DNA from: Mucilaginibacter daejeonensis
GTDB taxonomy: Bacteria; Bacteroidota; Bacteroidia; Sphingobacteriales; Sphingobacteriaceae
Direction: 5' to 3'
DNA length: 64,000 nucleotides
Assembly: GCF_020783335.1 (NCBI RefSeq)
Contig: NZ_CP086068.1
Location: 3,286,001-3,350,000 of the forward strand
Shown one piece after another: positions 53,086 through 62,061 of the stretch. The translations under genes were made by a program, and so were the position numbers. The notes under the pieces were generated by a model. It saw only the letters and a list, made by a program, of their open reading frames with translations, did not search any database and was not told the origin of the DNA. The first letter of the stretch is position 1; every line of letters begins with the position of its first letter.

Positions 53086-54942
53086 CTTGATCTATTGAAT
53101 ACTTTGAGCGACGACGCTAATGCTTTTAACGCCGATCACCAAGCCGTATTGAACGCTGTCATGACGGCCACTGATGATGCGATCATTACCCAAGACCTGA
53201 ATGATAACATCATGTCTTGGAATCCAGCCGCCGAACGGCTGTTCGGTTACACAAGCTTGGAGGCTTTAGGTCAGCCGATCAGCATTATCGTACCTTCTGA
53301 AAGATCTGCCGAACAACGGTATATCAATGGCCAAATATCAAAGGGGAAGAAGGTCGATAGATTTGAGACCATTTGTTTGACCAAGCCAGGGACCCAAAAA
53401 CTTATTTCCATCAATGTAGCTCCTATATACATTACTGAGAGGGTCATTGTTGGAGCGGCCATAGTTGCTCGGGACATTAGTGAAAGGCGGTCAGAAGATG
53501 AAAAACAAGCTACGCTGACAGCTATAGTATCCACGTCTGATGATGCCATCGTGAGTAAGACCCTGCAAGGCATCATCACCAGCTGGAACCCGGCAGCAGA
53601 AAAACTATTTGGCTACACCGAACAGGAAGTTATTGGAAAACATATCTCCCTGATCATTCCGCAGGATAGGCTGCAAGAAGAGAACTTTATCATCGATCAG
53701 GTGGCACAGGGCCGCAAGGTAGACCAGTTTGAAACGGTTCGACGTACCAAGGATGGCCGAGATATCCATTTGTCCATAACCGTCTCTCCCGTCACCGACC
53801 CATCAGGCAGGGTCATCGGTGCATCTATAATAGGAAAGGACCTTTCGGCCACCAAACAATTTAGAGAGAAGCAAGGCATGTTGGCTGCACTGATCAGCAG
53901 CTCTGATGACACGATAGTGAGTAAAACACTGGATGGCAAGATCACCAGTTGGAACCGTGCGGCTGAGCGGATGTTCGGCTATACGGCTGCCGAAGCTCTG
54001 GGCCAGCACATCTCACTGATCATCCCGACCGAGCGATTGAATGAGGAGACCTTCATCATTGGTCAGGTGAGCAAGGGTAATAAAGTGGACCACTTTGAGA
54101 CCGTACGCGTTTCAAAGGATGGCCGTTCGATACCCATCTCCTTATCAGTATCTCCGATCATTGATGAGAATGGTCAGATCATCGGGGCATCTAAGATCGC
54201 ACGAGACATCAGCGAGCAGGTAGCTATGCAGGAAGAGAAGGCCCGGCTTTATGACGAGATCAAGGCACTCAATGACAAAAAAGATGAGTTTATTGGTCTC
54301 GCCAGCCATGAATTAAAAACGCCGCTAACCAGCATTCAGGCTTATTTACAGATACTGAATGGCGAGTTAAGTGATGAGCGCCGTAAAGAATTCCTCCGAA
54401 GGGCGACTCATCAGGTCAAAAAATTAAATAGCTTGGTATCTGACCTGCTCGACATCTCTAAGATACATGCAGGAGAATTGCGCTTTGACCCTGCACCTTT
54501 CGACCTGCATCAATTAGCACTCGACGCTATCGAATTGATCTCGGCCGCCAACCGGCAATACAGCATCGATTTTAACACTGACGTTAAGACCATCATCGTA
54601 CAAGGCGATCCGCAGCGGATAGAGCAGGTGATCTTAAATTTGCTTACCAATGCTATCCGTTACTCCAATAATAATCACCAGATCGATGTTTATTTATCTA
54701 TAGATAGTGATGTAGCAAAGGTGGCTGTTCAAGACAGGGGCATAGGCATACCCGCCGACAAATTAGAACAGATATTTTCACGCTTTTACCGGGTGGGAGA
54801 AAACAAGAACGTATCAGGCCTGGGCTTGGGGTTATACCTATCGCAGTATATCATCGACCGGCATGGTGGGCGCATATGGGCCGAAAGCCAGCCTGGAGAG
54901 GGTTCAGTATTTTATTTCACCTTGCCTATTGAAAAAAAATAA
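53083..54942 (+). CDS. Triple-PAS sensor histidine kinase coupled to BLUF protein
   Basis: A 619-residue soluble hybrid-type kinase without membrane helix. Three very similar PAS domains (~20-132, 145-255, 268-378) share TSDDAIVSKTL...SWNPAAEKLFGYT and FETVRRTKDGR patterns, suggesting tandem duplication. A coiled linker follows, then HisKA with H409 (LASHELKTPLTSIQAY), and HATPase_c with N-box VILNLLTNAIRYSNN, G1 VQDRGIGIP and G2 GLGLGLYLS. The start is fixed by an upstream in-frame stop at 53074, so the ATG in the hairpin is used. One base separates it from the BLUF gene. It may be controlled by light through that partner; no response regulator is adjacent. Confidence 0.93.
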   Translation: MLDLLNTLSDDANAFNADHQAVLNAVMTATDDAIITQDLNDNIMSWNPAAERLFGYTSLEALGQPISIIVPSERSAEQRYINGQISKGKKVDRFETICLTKPGTQKLISINVAPIYITERVIVGAAIVARDISERRSEDEKQATLTAIVSTSDDAIVSKTLQGIITSWNPAAEKLFGYTEQEVIGKHISLIIPQDRLQEENFIIDQVAQGRKVDQFETVRRTKDGRDIHLSITVSPVTDPSGRVIGASIIGKDLSATKQFREKQGMLAALISSSDDTIVSKTLDGKITSWNRAAERMFGYTAAEALGQHISLIIPTERLNEETFIIGQVSKGNKVDHFETVRVSKDGRSIPISLSVSPIIDENGQIIGASKIARDISEQVAMQEEKARLYDEIKALNDKKDEFIGLASHELKTPLTSIQAYLQILNGELSDERRKEFLRRATHQVKKLNSLVSDLLDISKIHAGELRFDPAPFDLHQLALDAIELISAANRQYSIDFNTDVKTIIVQGDPQRIEQVILNLLTNAIRYSNNNHQIDVYLSIDSDVAKVAVQDRGIGIPADKLEQIFSRFYRVGENKNVSGLGLGLYLSQYIIDRHGGRIWAESQPGEGSVFYFTLPIEKK

Positions 54943-54943
54943 T

Positions 54944-55324
54944 ATGGACCTGTACTACTTGATCTATACCAGCTCACCTGCTAAACCAATGGATGATGAT
55001 TCGCTGCTTGAACTGCTGACCACCTCCCGAGAGGCCAACAGCCGTTTTGGTATCACCGGGATGTTGATCTATCTGCCTGATAATTTTATCCAGTTGATAG
55101 AGGGGCCAAAGGACCATATCATACAGCTTTACCATAACATTCAGCGAGATAAAAAGCATTACAGGGTGACCTCCTTACAGGAAGGACCGATCACAGAACG
55201 TTTCTTTCCTGATTGGGCAATGGCGTTCGAGAATAAGCAAGCGTCAGATCTGGGTAATGCTCAATTAAGTTTGCAGGATGAAAGGGTACTTGAACTGTTC
55301 GGCATAATGGAAGGCCGTCCCTGA
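54944..55324 (+). CDS. BLUF-domain blue-light photoreceptor
   Basis: A 126-residue protein that is a single BLUF domain plus a short C-terminal tail. The photochemically important residues Y8, N32, Q50, W91 and M93 sit at the same numbers as in the characterised short BLUF protein PixD/Slr1694: IYTS, REANSRFGITGML, FIQLIEG and DWAMAF. FAD binds non-covalently and light shifts the Gln/Tyr hydrogen bonds. The start at 54944 gives this register; a longer in-frame start lies inside the kinase gene and is rejected. The kinase stop codon TAA ends one base before the ATG, so the two are coexpressed. Function is light sensing; the output is inferred. Confidence 0.95.
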   Translation: MDLYYLIYTSSPAKPMDDDSLLELLTTSREANSRFGITGMLIYLPDNFIQLIEGPKDHIIQLYHNIQRDKKHYRVTSLQEGPITERFFPDWAMAFENKQASDLGNAQLSLQDERVLELFGIMEGRP

Positions 55325-55476
55325 GTGACCAGCATTTCGGATCTTTGAACAAAAGGTCGACCTTGTCCATTTGATCAGTGATCATTTACTCATCTAAGTA
55401 TTTGATATTGTATGAACGGCCCCGCGTATTTCTGCTTGAATGCTATGGCTCCCGCTAAGGACTATTCATTACAGAA

Positions 55477-56451
55477 CTAAAATGATCGCTTTTCACCTTT
55501 CCAACCGGTCTTGCGAAGAAATTGTTCCCAATCGAGACTTTTTGGGTCTATCTGCCGACTCCATTCAAGGTCACGATCACTTTTAAAATAGCCATATTCT
55601 ACGGCGTACCTCACCATCCCTGTCAGCTCCCTCACCAGGTCTTCATTCGAGGCAAGTTCAGGGAACTGACCAAGTAGTTCTTGCTTTGTATAGGCGGACC
55701 GATACTCAGCATTTTTACCCGTCACCCTGTTGAACGTTTCGACCATTTCTCGTGGCGAGATAAGATCACCTATTACCGGTAGTGACCGGTCGGCATAGCG
55801 TTCGGGATCAGATAATATCTCTAACACCGCCGGACCCGTTGCCGTAAGCGGGTCTACGAATGGCGCACGAAAGTCTTCGGGCAAATAAATCGGAAAGATC
55901 ATCTTATCATGTTCCATCTTAGGCGTGTAAAACTCCATAAAGTTGGTGTAAAAGAATGCCATATAGATGAATGAACTGGTGACCGGTAACGTACGGATAT
56001 AGCTCTCGATCCTGGCCTTATCGGTAAAATGTGGTGCGAACAATTGACCATTAGTAAGCTCATCTACATTTTCAAGGCTGCTGAAGACGATGTGCCGCAC
56101 TCCCGCGTCAACAGCGCCATCTGCCAGTTGCTTACCTAATTCAAATTCATGAGTATCAGGTGGTACGATACTTGGCGTCATCAAGAAAACGCTATCCGAG
56201 CCGCTGAAAGCCTTTGTATAAGCTGCCTGATATCCTACATCAAGTGGCAGAGCGATCAGCTCAATTCCTTTTGCCAGTAGGCTGCGGGCTTCCGCGGTAT
56301 CGGTACGGCGGGTGATACCCCTAACACGGTAACGCCCGCTTTCTAATAAGGTATGGGCAGCACTACATCCCTGCTTTCCTAAGACACCGGTAATTGTGAT
56401 CAGTGGCTTGTGTACATCTGCTGATGTTTTGTATATCATTGAATCGTTCAT
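55477..56451 (-). CDS. NmrA/SDR-a type NAD(P)-binding protein
   Basis: The 324-residue protein has an N-terminal Rossmann motif ITGVLGKQGCSAAHTLLESG (GxxGxxG), the segment RGITRR with an NADP-contacting Arg, and a C-terminal part (SPREMVETFNRVTGKNAEY) of the NmrA/HSCARG group. Such proteins bind NADPH and may sense redox state or reduce small substrates; a catalytic Tyr-Lys pair is not evident. It is divergent from an HxlR regulator and the two share a compact double promoter. The regulator probably controls it. Confidence 0.88.
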   Translation of the reverse strand: MNDSMIYKTSADVHKPLITITGVLGKQGCSAAHTLLESGRYRVRGITRRTDTAEARSLLAKGIELIALPLDVGYQAAYTKAFSGSDSVFLMTPSIVPPDTHEFELGKQLADGAVDAGVRHIVFSSLENVDELTNGQLFAPHFTDKARIESYIRTLPVTSSFIYMAFFYTNFMEFYTPKMEHDKMIFPIYLPEDFRAPFVDPLTATGPAVLEILSDPERYADRSLPVIGDLISPREMVETFNRVTGKNAEYRSAYTKQELLGQFPELASNEDLVRELTGMVRYAVEYGYFKSDRDLEWSRQIDPKSLDWEQFLRKTGWKGEKRSF

Positions 56452-56471
56452 CGCTGTAACAATAAGTTGGT

Positions 56472-56540
56472 ACTATGAAATTTATAGTTGCAAACCTATT
56501 GATAGCTTGTTAGCTTTGCAATAACTATCCATTTGGATAG
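56472..56540. promoter_or_regulatory. Face-to-face overlapping promoters with two operator-like palindromes
   Basis: For the HxlR gene: TTG 56488-56490, 20 nt, TAGCTTTG 56511-56518 (plus). For the NmrA gene on minus: TTG 56519-56521, 20 nt, TAGGTTTG 56491-56498. Each -33 abuts the other -7. Palindromes ACTATGAAATTTATAGT (56472-56488) and CTATCCATTTGGATAG (56525-56540) sit just downstream of each start region and suit repressor binding. Confidence 0.65.
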
Positions 56541-56549
56541 GTGGCTCAA

Positions 56550-56936
56550 ATGAACGACATGACGATAGAATGCAGATCCGACCTTGTAAAATTCAATGAT
56601 AACTTATATCCATGTACGGTCAGTTTAGCGATGGAGTTGATCGGCGGAAAGTGGAAGACCGTCATTTTATATCATCTCAAAGACGCCCCTAAACGTTATA
56701 GCGAGTTGAGAAAGGAAATGCCCTTCATTACCGAAAGGACATTGAGCCTTCAACTGAAACAATTGGAGGAAGATGGGTTGATTACCAGGCAGGTTTATGG
56801 TGAAAAGCCACCTATCAAAGTGATCTATAGCCTGACCGAGTTCGGTGAAACTGTCATCCCTGTACTTCAGGCTATACTTACATGGGGTAATGAGATCGCT
56901 TTAAGGAACGGAGAATTTGTACAGGCAGATAGGTAG
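56550..56936 (+). CDS. HxlR-family transcriptional regulator
   Basis: A winged-helix regulator of about 128 residues. CTVSLAMELIGGKWKTVILYHL, KRYSELRKEMPFITERTLSLQLKQLEEDGLI, and KVIYSLTEFGETVIPVLQAIL are the HxlR hallmarks. The N-terminal cysteine near residue 7 and another in the PCTVSL motif are the redox-type cysteines found in some family members. The start at 56550 (ATG) is preferred; a GTG at 56541 is just upstream. It likely represses the divergent NmrA-like gene and itself through the palindromes between them. Confidence 0.93.
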   Translation: MNDMTIECRSDLVKFNDNLYPCTVSLAMELIGGKWKTVILYHLKDAPKRYSELRKEMPFITERTLSLQLKQLEEDGLITRQVYGEKPPIKVIYSLTEFGETVIPVLQAILTWGNEIALRNGEFVQADR

Positions 56937-57088
56937 CTAAGTATTCGACACCTGAATGCTTAAACAAGAGGAAGAAGCCGATCTCTGGAGGTAAAGACTA
57001 TGCTTTGTCGAGCATGTTCAATAAGCTATCTTATGTTCATGGTTAACTTTTAAACTGATTTTGAACCCGGCTAGATCTTTGGCCTTTG

Positions 57089-58123
57089 TCAGGCATTGGC
57101 TATTGTGGTGATGACCTCTTCCGCGAATCGTTCCATCTCCTCTAATTGAGGGCTGCATTGCAGCAGAAAAAAGTCAACGCCTATCTTTTCGAACTCTGCT
57201 ATGCGATCCTGTACCTGCCATGGTGTACCAATCAGGCCCGAACGCAATCCCCTGTTGGATACAGAGTAATCCTGCAAGGATACCTGTTGTTCGAGCTGTG
57301 TGCCTGACAACCATTGTTGATAGTTCTTGTATCCTGATGACCCCTCCTTAACGTTTGTGATCCGTTCCAATTCTTGCTTCACCTCTACGTCGCTGTTGCG
57401 TATAATGCTGTAGGCCGCCACGCCGAATTTCATTGGCGGTAAGCCTTTTCTATCGCGTCGTTCACGCAGGTCATTGATCCGCCGTGCGATGAGTTCAGGC
57501 GAATCACCGTGCATCACATAGCCGTCGCAAGTGGCTGATATCAGCTCCTTAGCGGCCTCTGACTCGCCACCGGCATATATATTAGGGCGCGAACGGTTAG
57601 CGACCGGTTTGGGTTGAAGCACATTGTCTTTAACATTATAGTAGCTGCCGTTAAAGCTGAAATGATCCTGCTTCCATACATTGTCCACCACCTTGAGCCA
57701 CTCGGCAGTGCGGGCATAGCGATCATCATGCTGCTTGAATGAAATACCGTATTTTTCGGCTTCGTCCTTCCACCATGATGAAACCACATTTAGCGATAAC
57801 CGGCCACCACTGATGTGATCGATGTTGGCGGCTTGCTTTGCCAACAAGGCTGGGTTATGAAAAGTAGGCCTAACGGCTACCATCAACTCCTGCTTTTGTG
57901 TAACGGCCGCTAAAGCAGCAGCTGTGGACCAAGCATCCAACGAAGGTGCTTCTTCACCTTTTATATCGTTCAAATATAATTCGGCAATAAGGGCAAGATC
58001 AAAACCGATCTCTTCACTCCTTACAGCCAACTTCTTTACGTATTCCCAGCTGGGCGCCATGCCCTCGTCCTCAACATTACGCAGCCAACCACCAAAAATG
58101 GGCAACCAATATCCGTATCGCAT
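57089..58123 (-). CDS. LLM-class flavin-dependent monooxygenase (SsuD/SfnG-like)
   Basis: A 344-residue TIM-barrel flavoprotein: YWLPIFGGWLRN at the start, EEIGFDLALIAELY, AVRPTFHNPALLAKQAANIDHISGGRLSLNVVSSWW, IYAGGESEAAKELI and GTPWQVQDRI. These match the alkanesulfonate/dimethylsulfone monooxygenase branch (FMNH2-dependent). The partner flavin reductase is not nearby. The gene starts 10 nt after the stop of the ATP-grasp gene on the same strand. The substrate could be a sulfonate or sulfone, or another small molecule; the ATP-grasp partner suggests a biosynthetic use. Confidence 0.85.
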   Translation of the reverse strand: MRYGYWLPIFGGWLRNVEDEGMAPSWEYVKKLAVRSEEIGFDLALIAELYLNDIKGEEAPSLDAWSTAAALAAVTQKQELMVAVRPTFHNPALLAKQAANIDHISGGRLSLNVVSSWWKDEAEKYGISFKQHDDRYARTAEWLKVVDNVWKQDHFSFNGSYYNVKDNVLQPKPVANRSRPNIYAGGESEAAKELISATCDGYVMHGDSPELIARRINDLRERRDRKGLPPMKFGVAAYSIIRNSDVEVKQELERITNVKEGSSGYKNYQQWLSGTQLEQQVSLQDYSVSNRGLRSGLIGTPWQVQDRIAEFEKIGVDFFLLQCSPQLEEMERFAEEVITTIANA

Positions 58124-58133
58124 ATCGTTATAT

Positions 58134-59111
58134 TTATTGTGCTACCGCTTCGTCAACGGTCGAGCGTACCGCTTCCTGTTCTAAATAATCTACCAATCGC
58201 TCGTGTGGGTTAAAGCCGATCACGTTCACTGCATCGGCTACGAAATTCGATAGCGCATTTACATCATAATAAAGCACCTCTCCGTCGCGGTCATCAATAA
58301 TATATTCGATACCGCCTACATCGATACCACTCTGTTGTACAATGGTCTCTATATTTTGGATAACATCAGCCTGAGGTGTATCGGCTTCCACTTTTAAGCC
58401 GTTCTTGGGAGCGTCCACCGCACAGGCGTTACGTACCAGGTCCTGCCCCGTTGTGGTTTGGCATATATCTGCCGGGCACAAGTTGAAACTTTCGCCTGAT
58501 GTGTACACCTTAATAGCATATAAATATTTGCCTCCTAGTGTCTCCACCCGGGTGATGTGACCGCCACGGGCAGGAATAAATTCCTGCACCAACGCCGTAT
58601 GATCGATACCAAGATCGATCTGTCCGTTTTTGACCGCCTCGCGGACCTCTTCGATGTCATTGAATTTTTCGATACCTGCACCGCTACCGCCAATATTGGC
58701 TTTGACCACGATCGGAAATCGTAACCCCTCCGTAGCCGCCTCCAACTGCGACGCATGGTTGATCACTCTTGACTTAGGATATTTGATGCCAAGCTTTTGC
58801 AGCAATTGTAATTGTAACGCTTTCGAGGTCTCATATACAAAGGCCTTGTATCCATTGATCACCCTAACACCATTCTCTTCTAAATGCTTCAGGTAATTTA
58901 AGGTGTAAAAGGTGCCTTGTACGCCACCACGTAGATAAGCCGACGGGCTCATTCGGTTAAAAAATAACGATATGCCACCCGCGCTCTCTTCGATCGCGTA
59001 ATGATGCTGGGTGGGATCCGCGGTCTCGTAGCTCAGCCCTCTTTTTTCCAGTTCAGCGAACAAAGGTTTGAACCAATCAGGATGTTCATGTGAAATAACG
59101 ATATTGCTCAT
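58134..59111 (-). CDS. ATP-grasp (RimK-like) ligase
   Basis: The 325-residue protein has the ATP-grasp core: LGIKYPKSRVINHASQL, PIVVKANIGGSGAGIEKF with the ATP-binding Lys, LVQEFIPARGGHITRVE, and metal-binding DVNALSNF (the D/N pair) near the C-terminus. The RimK-like family joins an amine to a carboxylate through acyl phosphate. It starts at 59111, 10 nt before the LLM monooxygenase gene in the same direction, with a promoter-like TACATTTG upstream (59145-59152, minus). The substrate is unknown. Confidence 0.9.
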   Translation of the reverse strand: MSNIVISHEHPDWFKPLFAELEKRGLSYETADPTQHHYAIEESAGGISLFFNRMSPSAYLRGGVQGTFYTLNYLKHLEENGVRVINGYKAFVYETSKALQLQLLQKLGIKYPKSRVINHASQLEAATEGLRFPIVVKANIGGSGAGIEKFNDIEEVREAVKNGQIDLGIDHTALVQEFIPARGGHITRVETLGGKYLYAIKVYTSGESFNLCPADICQTTTGQDLVRNACAVDAPKNGLKVEADTPQADVIQNIETIVQQSGIDVGGIEYIIDDRDGEVLYYDVNALSNFVADAVNVIGFNPHERLVDYLEQEAVRSTVDEAVAQ

Positions 59112-59122
59112 GATCTATAAAT

Positions 59123-59152
59123 TCTATTTATTTAGTAGACATTGCAAATGTA
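59123..59152 (-). promoter_or_regulatory. -7 element and palindrome-like operator for the ATP-grasp operon
   Basis: Minus-strand TACATTTG (59145-59152) is followed by TCTATTTATTTAGTAGA (59123-59139), an imperfect palindrome with arms TCTA/TAGA, placed near the predicted start of transcription. A -33 TTG lies 22 nt upstream, slightly too far. Confidence 0.4.
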
Positions 59153-59306
59153 TACGTTTTGAGCTTGATCAGATCAACTTAGTTCGTTGTATTTATTTTT
59201 TTACAAAAGGCTTTATCAGTTCAGACCTGGATGTAACAGGAAGCGTTGAAACATTTGTATACAACTTTCATTCCTCTGCCTGATTAATTGACCTTGCCGC
59301 CTTTAA

Positions 59307-59336
59307 AAGCTGCACCTGAGGCGAACAGGTGCAGCT
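59307..59336 (-). terminator. Terminator after the M14 peptidase operon
   Basis: AAGCTGCACCTG (59307-59318) and CAGGTGCAGCTT (59325-59336) form a perfect 12-bp stem with a 6-nt loop, 10 nt after the M14 stop. The U tract on the minus strand is short. Confidence 0.75.
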
Positions 59337-59346
59337 TGGATATCGG

Positions 59347-62040
59347 TCACTCCGCACCGAAGCCTCCCCCACCGTTAAGCAGGTTGGCAAAGAAAATAGC
59401 GTTGAGGAACAAACGGTTAGTTCCCAACCAGTAACCCCGGTAAGTAGGGTCATCAGCAAATAGCACCACCTCGCCATTACCGCTTGCGGCAGCAATGATC
59501 GCGGCGGAATTAGCCACTCTGTCAATATTCAATTTGGATGAATAGCCATTAATGAACGGCTTGCTGTTATACTGTGCCACCGTTGCGTATTTGTTAGCGC
59601 TCGGTACCAATATGGTAGGCCCATTCTTGTTTATGAATAATTTACGGCTCGTAACACCAAAAGCTATCGGGTGTGTGATATCCAGATCGGCCTGAAAGAT
59701 GGCACCGTTGATCCTTCGCGAACCTTCCACATCCTCCTGCCGGGCGTAGTTCAATCTTTGCTGTTTTTCTTTCTTAGGTTCTTCATTCCCTATAGGCCTT
59801 GACGAGTTAGCAGCACGTGTCGTGCCAGGGCCAGTGGCCGCATCTTTGGCATCTTTTGGTGCTGGTGGAGGAATGTCGCCGCGGCCGCCCCGGTTAGCGA
59901 AGTCAGCTTCTACCAGTTTCTCTTTTACCAGGCCTTGCTGCACCGCCCACGCTGTAGCGGTTTGAAAAGTGATCAGCGTGCCTCCATCATTCACCCAATT
60001 CTTCAACTTCTCAATAATGGTGTTATCCCAGGCGCTGTAGTTGCCAGCAGGTAATACCAATACATTGTATCGTTTCAACGATGCCCTCGCAAAGCTGCTC
60101 AGGTCGATCTTGGTGACCGGCAGGTCCAATTGCTGGTTCAGCAAGAACCACACCTGACCCGCCTCTGATGCCGTTACGCCCTGACCGAACGCCAGCGCTA
60201 CTTCCGGTTTTCGTACCGCTTTGATGTTGCTGCTTCCCAGGTCGATACCTTCGGCGCTAAAACCGCCATTTACAGCCAACACGTTGATATGAGTCTCTGC
60301 AGCTACATCGCTGACAGCTTTATGCAAAGAATCGGCTGATATGGTTTGCCCTGCTACAGGTATCACTAACGATCCGGGTGCAAAGCTACGCTTGCCACTA
60401 CCTGCATTCACAACGAAAGACTTGAAGGCCGTTTTCACCAGCACGTTCCTGATCAGCAGTTTATATAAAGCTTTACTTGCATTGTAATCACTATAGTTGA
60501 GCAAGTAAGCATAACTCGCGCGATCGCCCTCGATTAGGCCTTTAGCAAGGCTTACATTGCCGACCTCCGATCCCTTTGCTATGACTGTTGGCACCTTCGC
60601 ATATTTTAGCCCGTACGCATGAATGATGCTCCAGCCGGTGTTATCATAATAGATACTGTCGCGCAAGATGTTCTCCTCAAAGATAGAGTGTACTAGTAAG
60701 AAGTTCGGCTGGGCCGAAGGCACCACAAAGGCTTTTCCCTTTTCAAAGGTTTTACCATCCTGGCTGTAATTGTCGGTGAGCCCGTAAACCTTTATGCGGT
60801 GTTGTAGTAACAGTCCTAAAAACTTTTGCGTAAGGTTCACGTCCTTACTATCGCCAAATATATAGGACTTGGCTGTGTTCTTTTGACCTTGCTCCAAGGC
60901 ATATTTAAAGAAGTCTTTTTGTACTTTGAACAGACCGGTCTTTTCGGCCACCGCGCCACGTATGGTAGAAAAGCTGGTGGCTAAATGGTTACGGATAGTG
61001 AACGCAAAAGTGACCAGACCATTGCTCGATTCCTGTTGAATACCGCGTGAACTAGCCTGCTCGAACGTGGCCGCTACCGACCCAAAGAACTTAGGATAAG
61101 TAGAACCATAGATCGGCGACAGGTTATCGTAATTTTCCTTAGTAAAATAGAATGAGCCGATATCATCCAGCGCTTTTGCATGGTATTTGGCCAATATAGC
61201 TTGGTACTCATACAAAAACTGTGGTATAACCGGGCTCTCATGCCTTTTTGGTGTAGGCTCAAAATAGTAAGTGGCATTGGTACCCTGCTCGTGGAAATCG
61301 ATCTGCACGTTAGGATACCATTTGTGAAAGAACTCGATGCGGTTGCGGCTTTCCACCTGCACTAAATTTAACCAATCGCGGTTAAGGTCGGTAAAGTAAT
61401 GATTGGTGCGACCAGCCGGCCAGCCTTCAACGTGTTCCTTATCAATGGGGTCACCCACCGGCGGGAAAGAATGATAAGCATTATGCCAATTGGCCGCGCG
61501 GTCGCGGCCATCAGGATTTAGTGCTGGGTCAATGAAGATCACCGACTCGTTCAACCATTTCTGTGTCTCGGCATCATTGCTGGCTGCCAGGTAATACCCG
61601 GTAAGTAAGCTCACCTCGGTACTCGATGTCTCATTGCCGTGCACACCGTAGCCCAAATGGACAATGATCGGGGCATTGCTGCTTAGTACCGGTTTGGCCG
61701 GATCGGTCTGATTCAGGTGTTCCTGGCGTATCTGTTCCAGTTTGTTATAGTTAGATGGCGACGTAATGGTCACGATGATCTGCTCACGCTGCTCGTAGGT
61801 CTTTCCTATGGTTTGAACATGCACCCGGTCACTTACGCGGGCAAGCTCTCTAAAGTATGCATTCACCTGCTCTATACGCGTGAAATACGAACCTATGGGA
61901 TATCCTAAAAATTGTTCAGGAGTTGGGATCTTGCTATCTAACGCGGTAGCTTTCGGGAAATAGTAACTATTCTGCGCCTTGATCTGTTGCGCAGGTGCGG
62001 CTAATGCGGCCAATAACAGTATTTTGTATAAGGTCTTCAT
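59347..62040 (-). CDS. Exported M14-family zinc carboxypeptidase
   Basis: An 897-residue protein with signal peptide (1-22) and an M14 catalytic domain at ~40-380. The zinc ligands are H134 and E137 in HGNE and H250 in IDFHEQGTN; the Arg-binding region NPDGRDR and the catalytic Glu in ATFEQASSRG follow. The remaining ~500 residues contain a glutamine-amidotransferase-like or Rossmann-like domain (ALAFGQGVTASEAG, VLVLPAGNYSAW). The gene lies 21 nt after SusD and 2 kb after SusC, so peptide or amino-acid-modified glycan use is suggested. Substrate unknown. Confidence 0.9.
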   Translation of the reverse strand: MKTLYKILLLAALAAPAQQIKAQNSYYFPKATALDSKIPTPEQFLGYPIGSYFTRIEQVNAYFRELARVSDRVHVQTIGKTYEQREQIIVTITSPSNYNKLEQIRQEHLNQTDPAKPVLSSNAPIIVHLGYGVHGNETSSTEVSLLTGYYLAASNDAETQKWLNESVIFIDPALNPDGRDRAANWHNAYHSFPPVGDPIDKEHVEGWPAGRTNHYFTDLNRDWLNLVQVESRNRIEFFHKWYPNVQIDFHEQGTNATYYFEPTPKRHESPVIPQFLYEYQAILAKYHAKALDDIGSFYFTKENYDNLSPIYGSTYPKFFGSVAATFEQASSRGIQQESSNGLVTFAFTIRNHLATSFSTIRGAVAEKTGLFKVQKDFFKYALEQGQKNTAKSYIFGDSKDVNLTQKFLGLLLQHRIKVYGLTDNYSQDGKTFEKGKAFVVPSAQPNFLLVHSIFEENILRDSIYYDNTGWSIIHAYGLKYAKVPTVIAKGSEVGNVSLAKGLIEGDRASYAYLLNYSDYNASKALYKLLIRNVLVKTAFKSFVVNAGSGKRSFAPGSLVIPVAGQTISADSLHKAVSDVAAETHINVLAVNGGFSAEGIDLGSSNIKAVRKPEVALAFGQGVTASEAGQVWFLLNQQLDLPVTKIDLSSFARASLKRYNVLVLPAGNYSAWDNTIIEKLKNWVNDGGTLITFQTATAWAVQQGLVKEKLVEADFANRGGRGDIPPPAPKDAKDAATGPGTTRAANSSRPIGNEEPKKEKQQRLNYARQEDVEGSRRINGAIFQADLDITHPIAFGVTSRKLFINKNGPTILVPSANKYATVAQYNSKPFINGYSSKLNIDRVANSAAIIAAASGNGEVVLFADDPTYRGYWLGTNRLFLNAIFFANLLNGGGGFGAE

Positions 62041-62061
62041 CTATGTAATATTTAAATTCAA

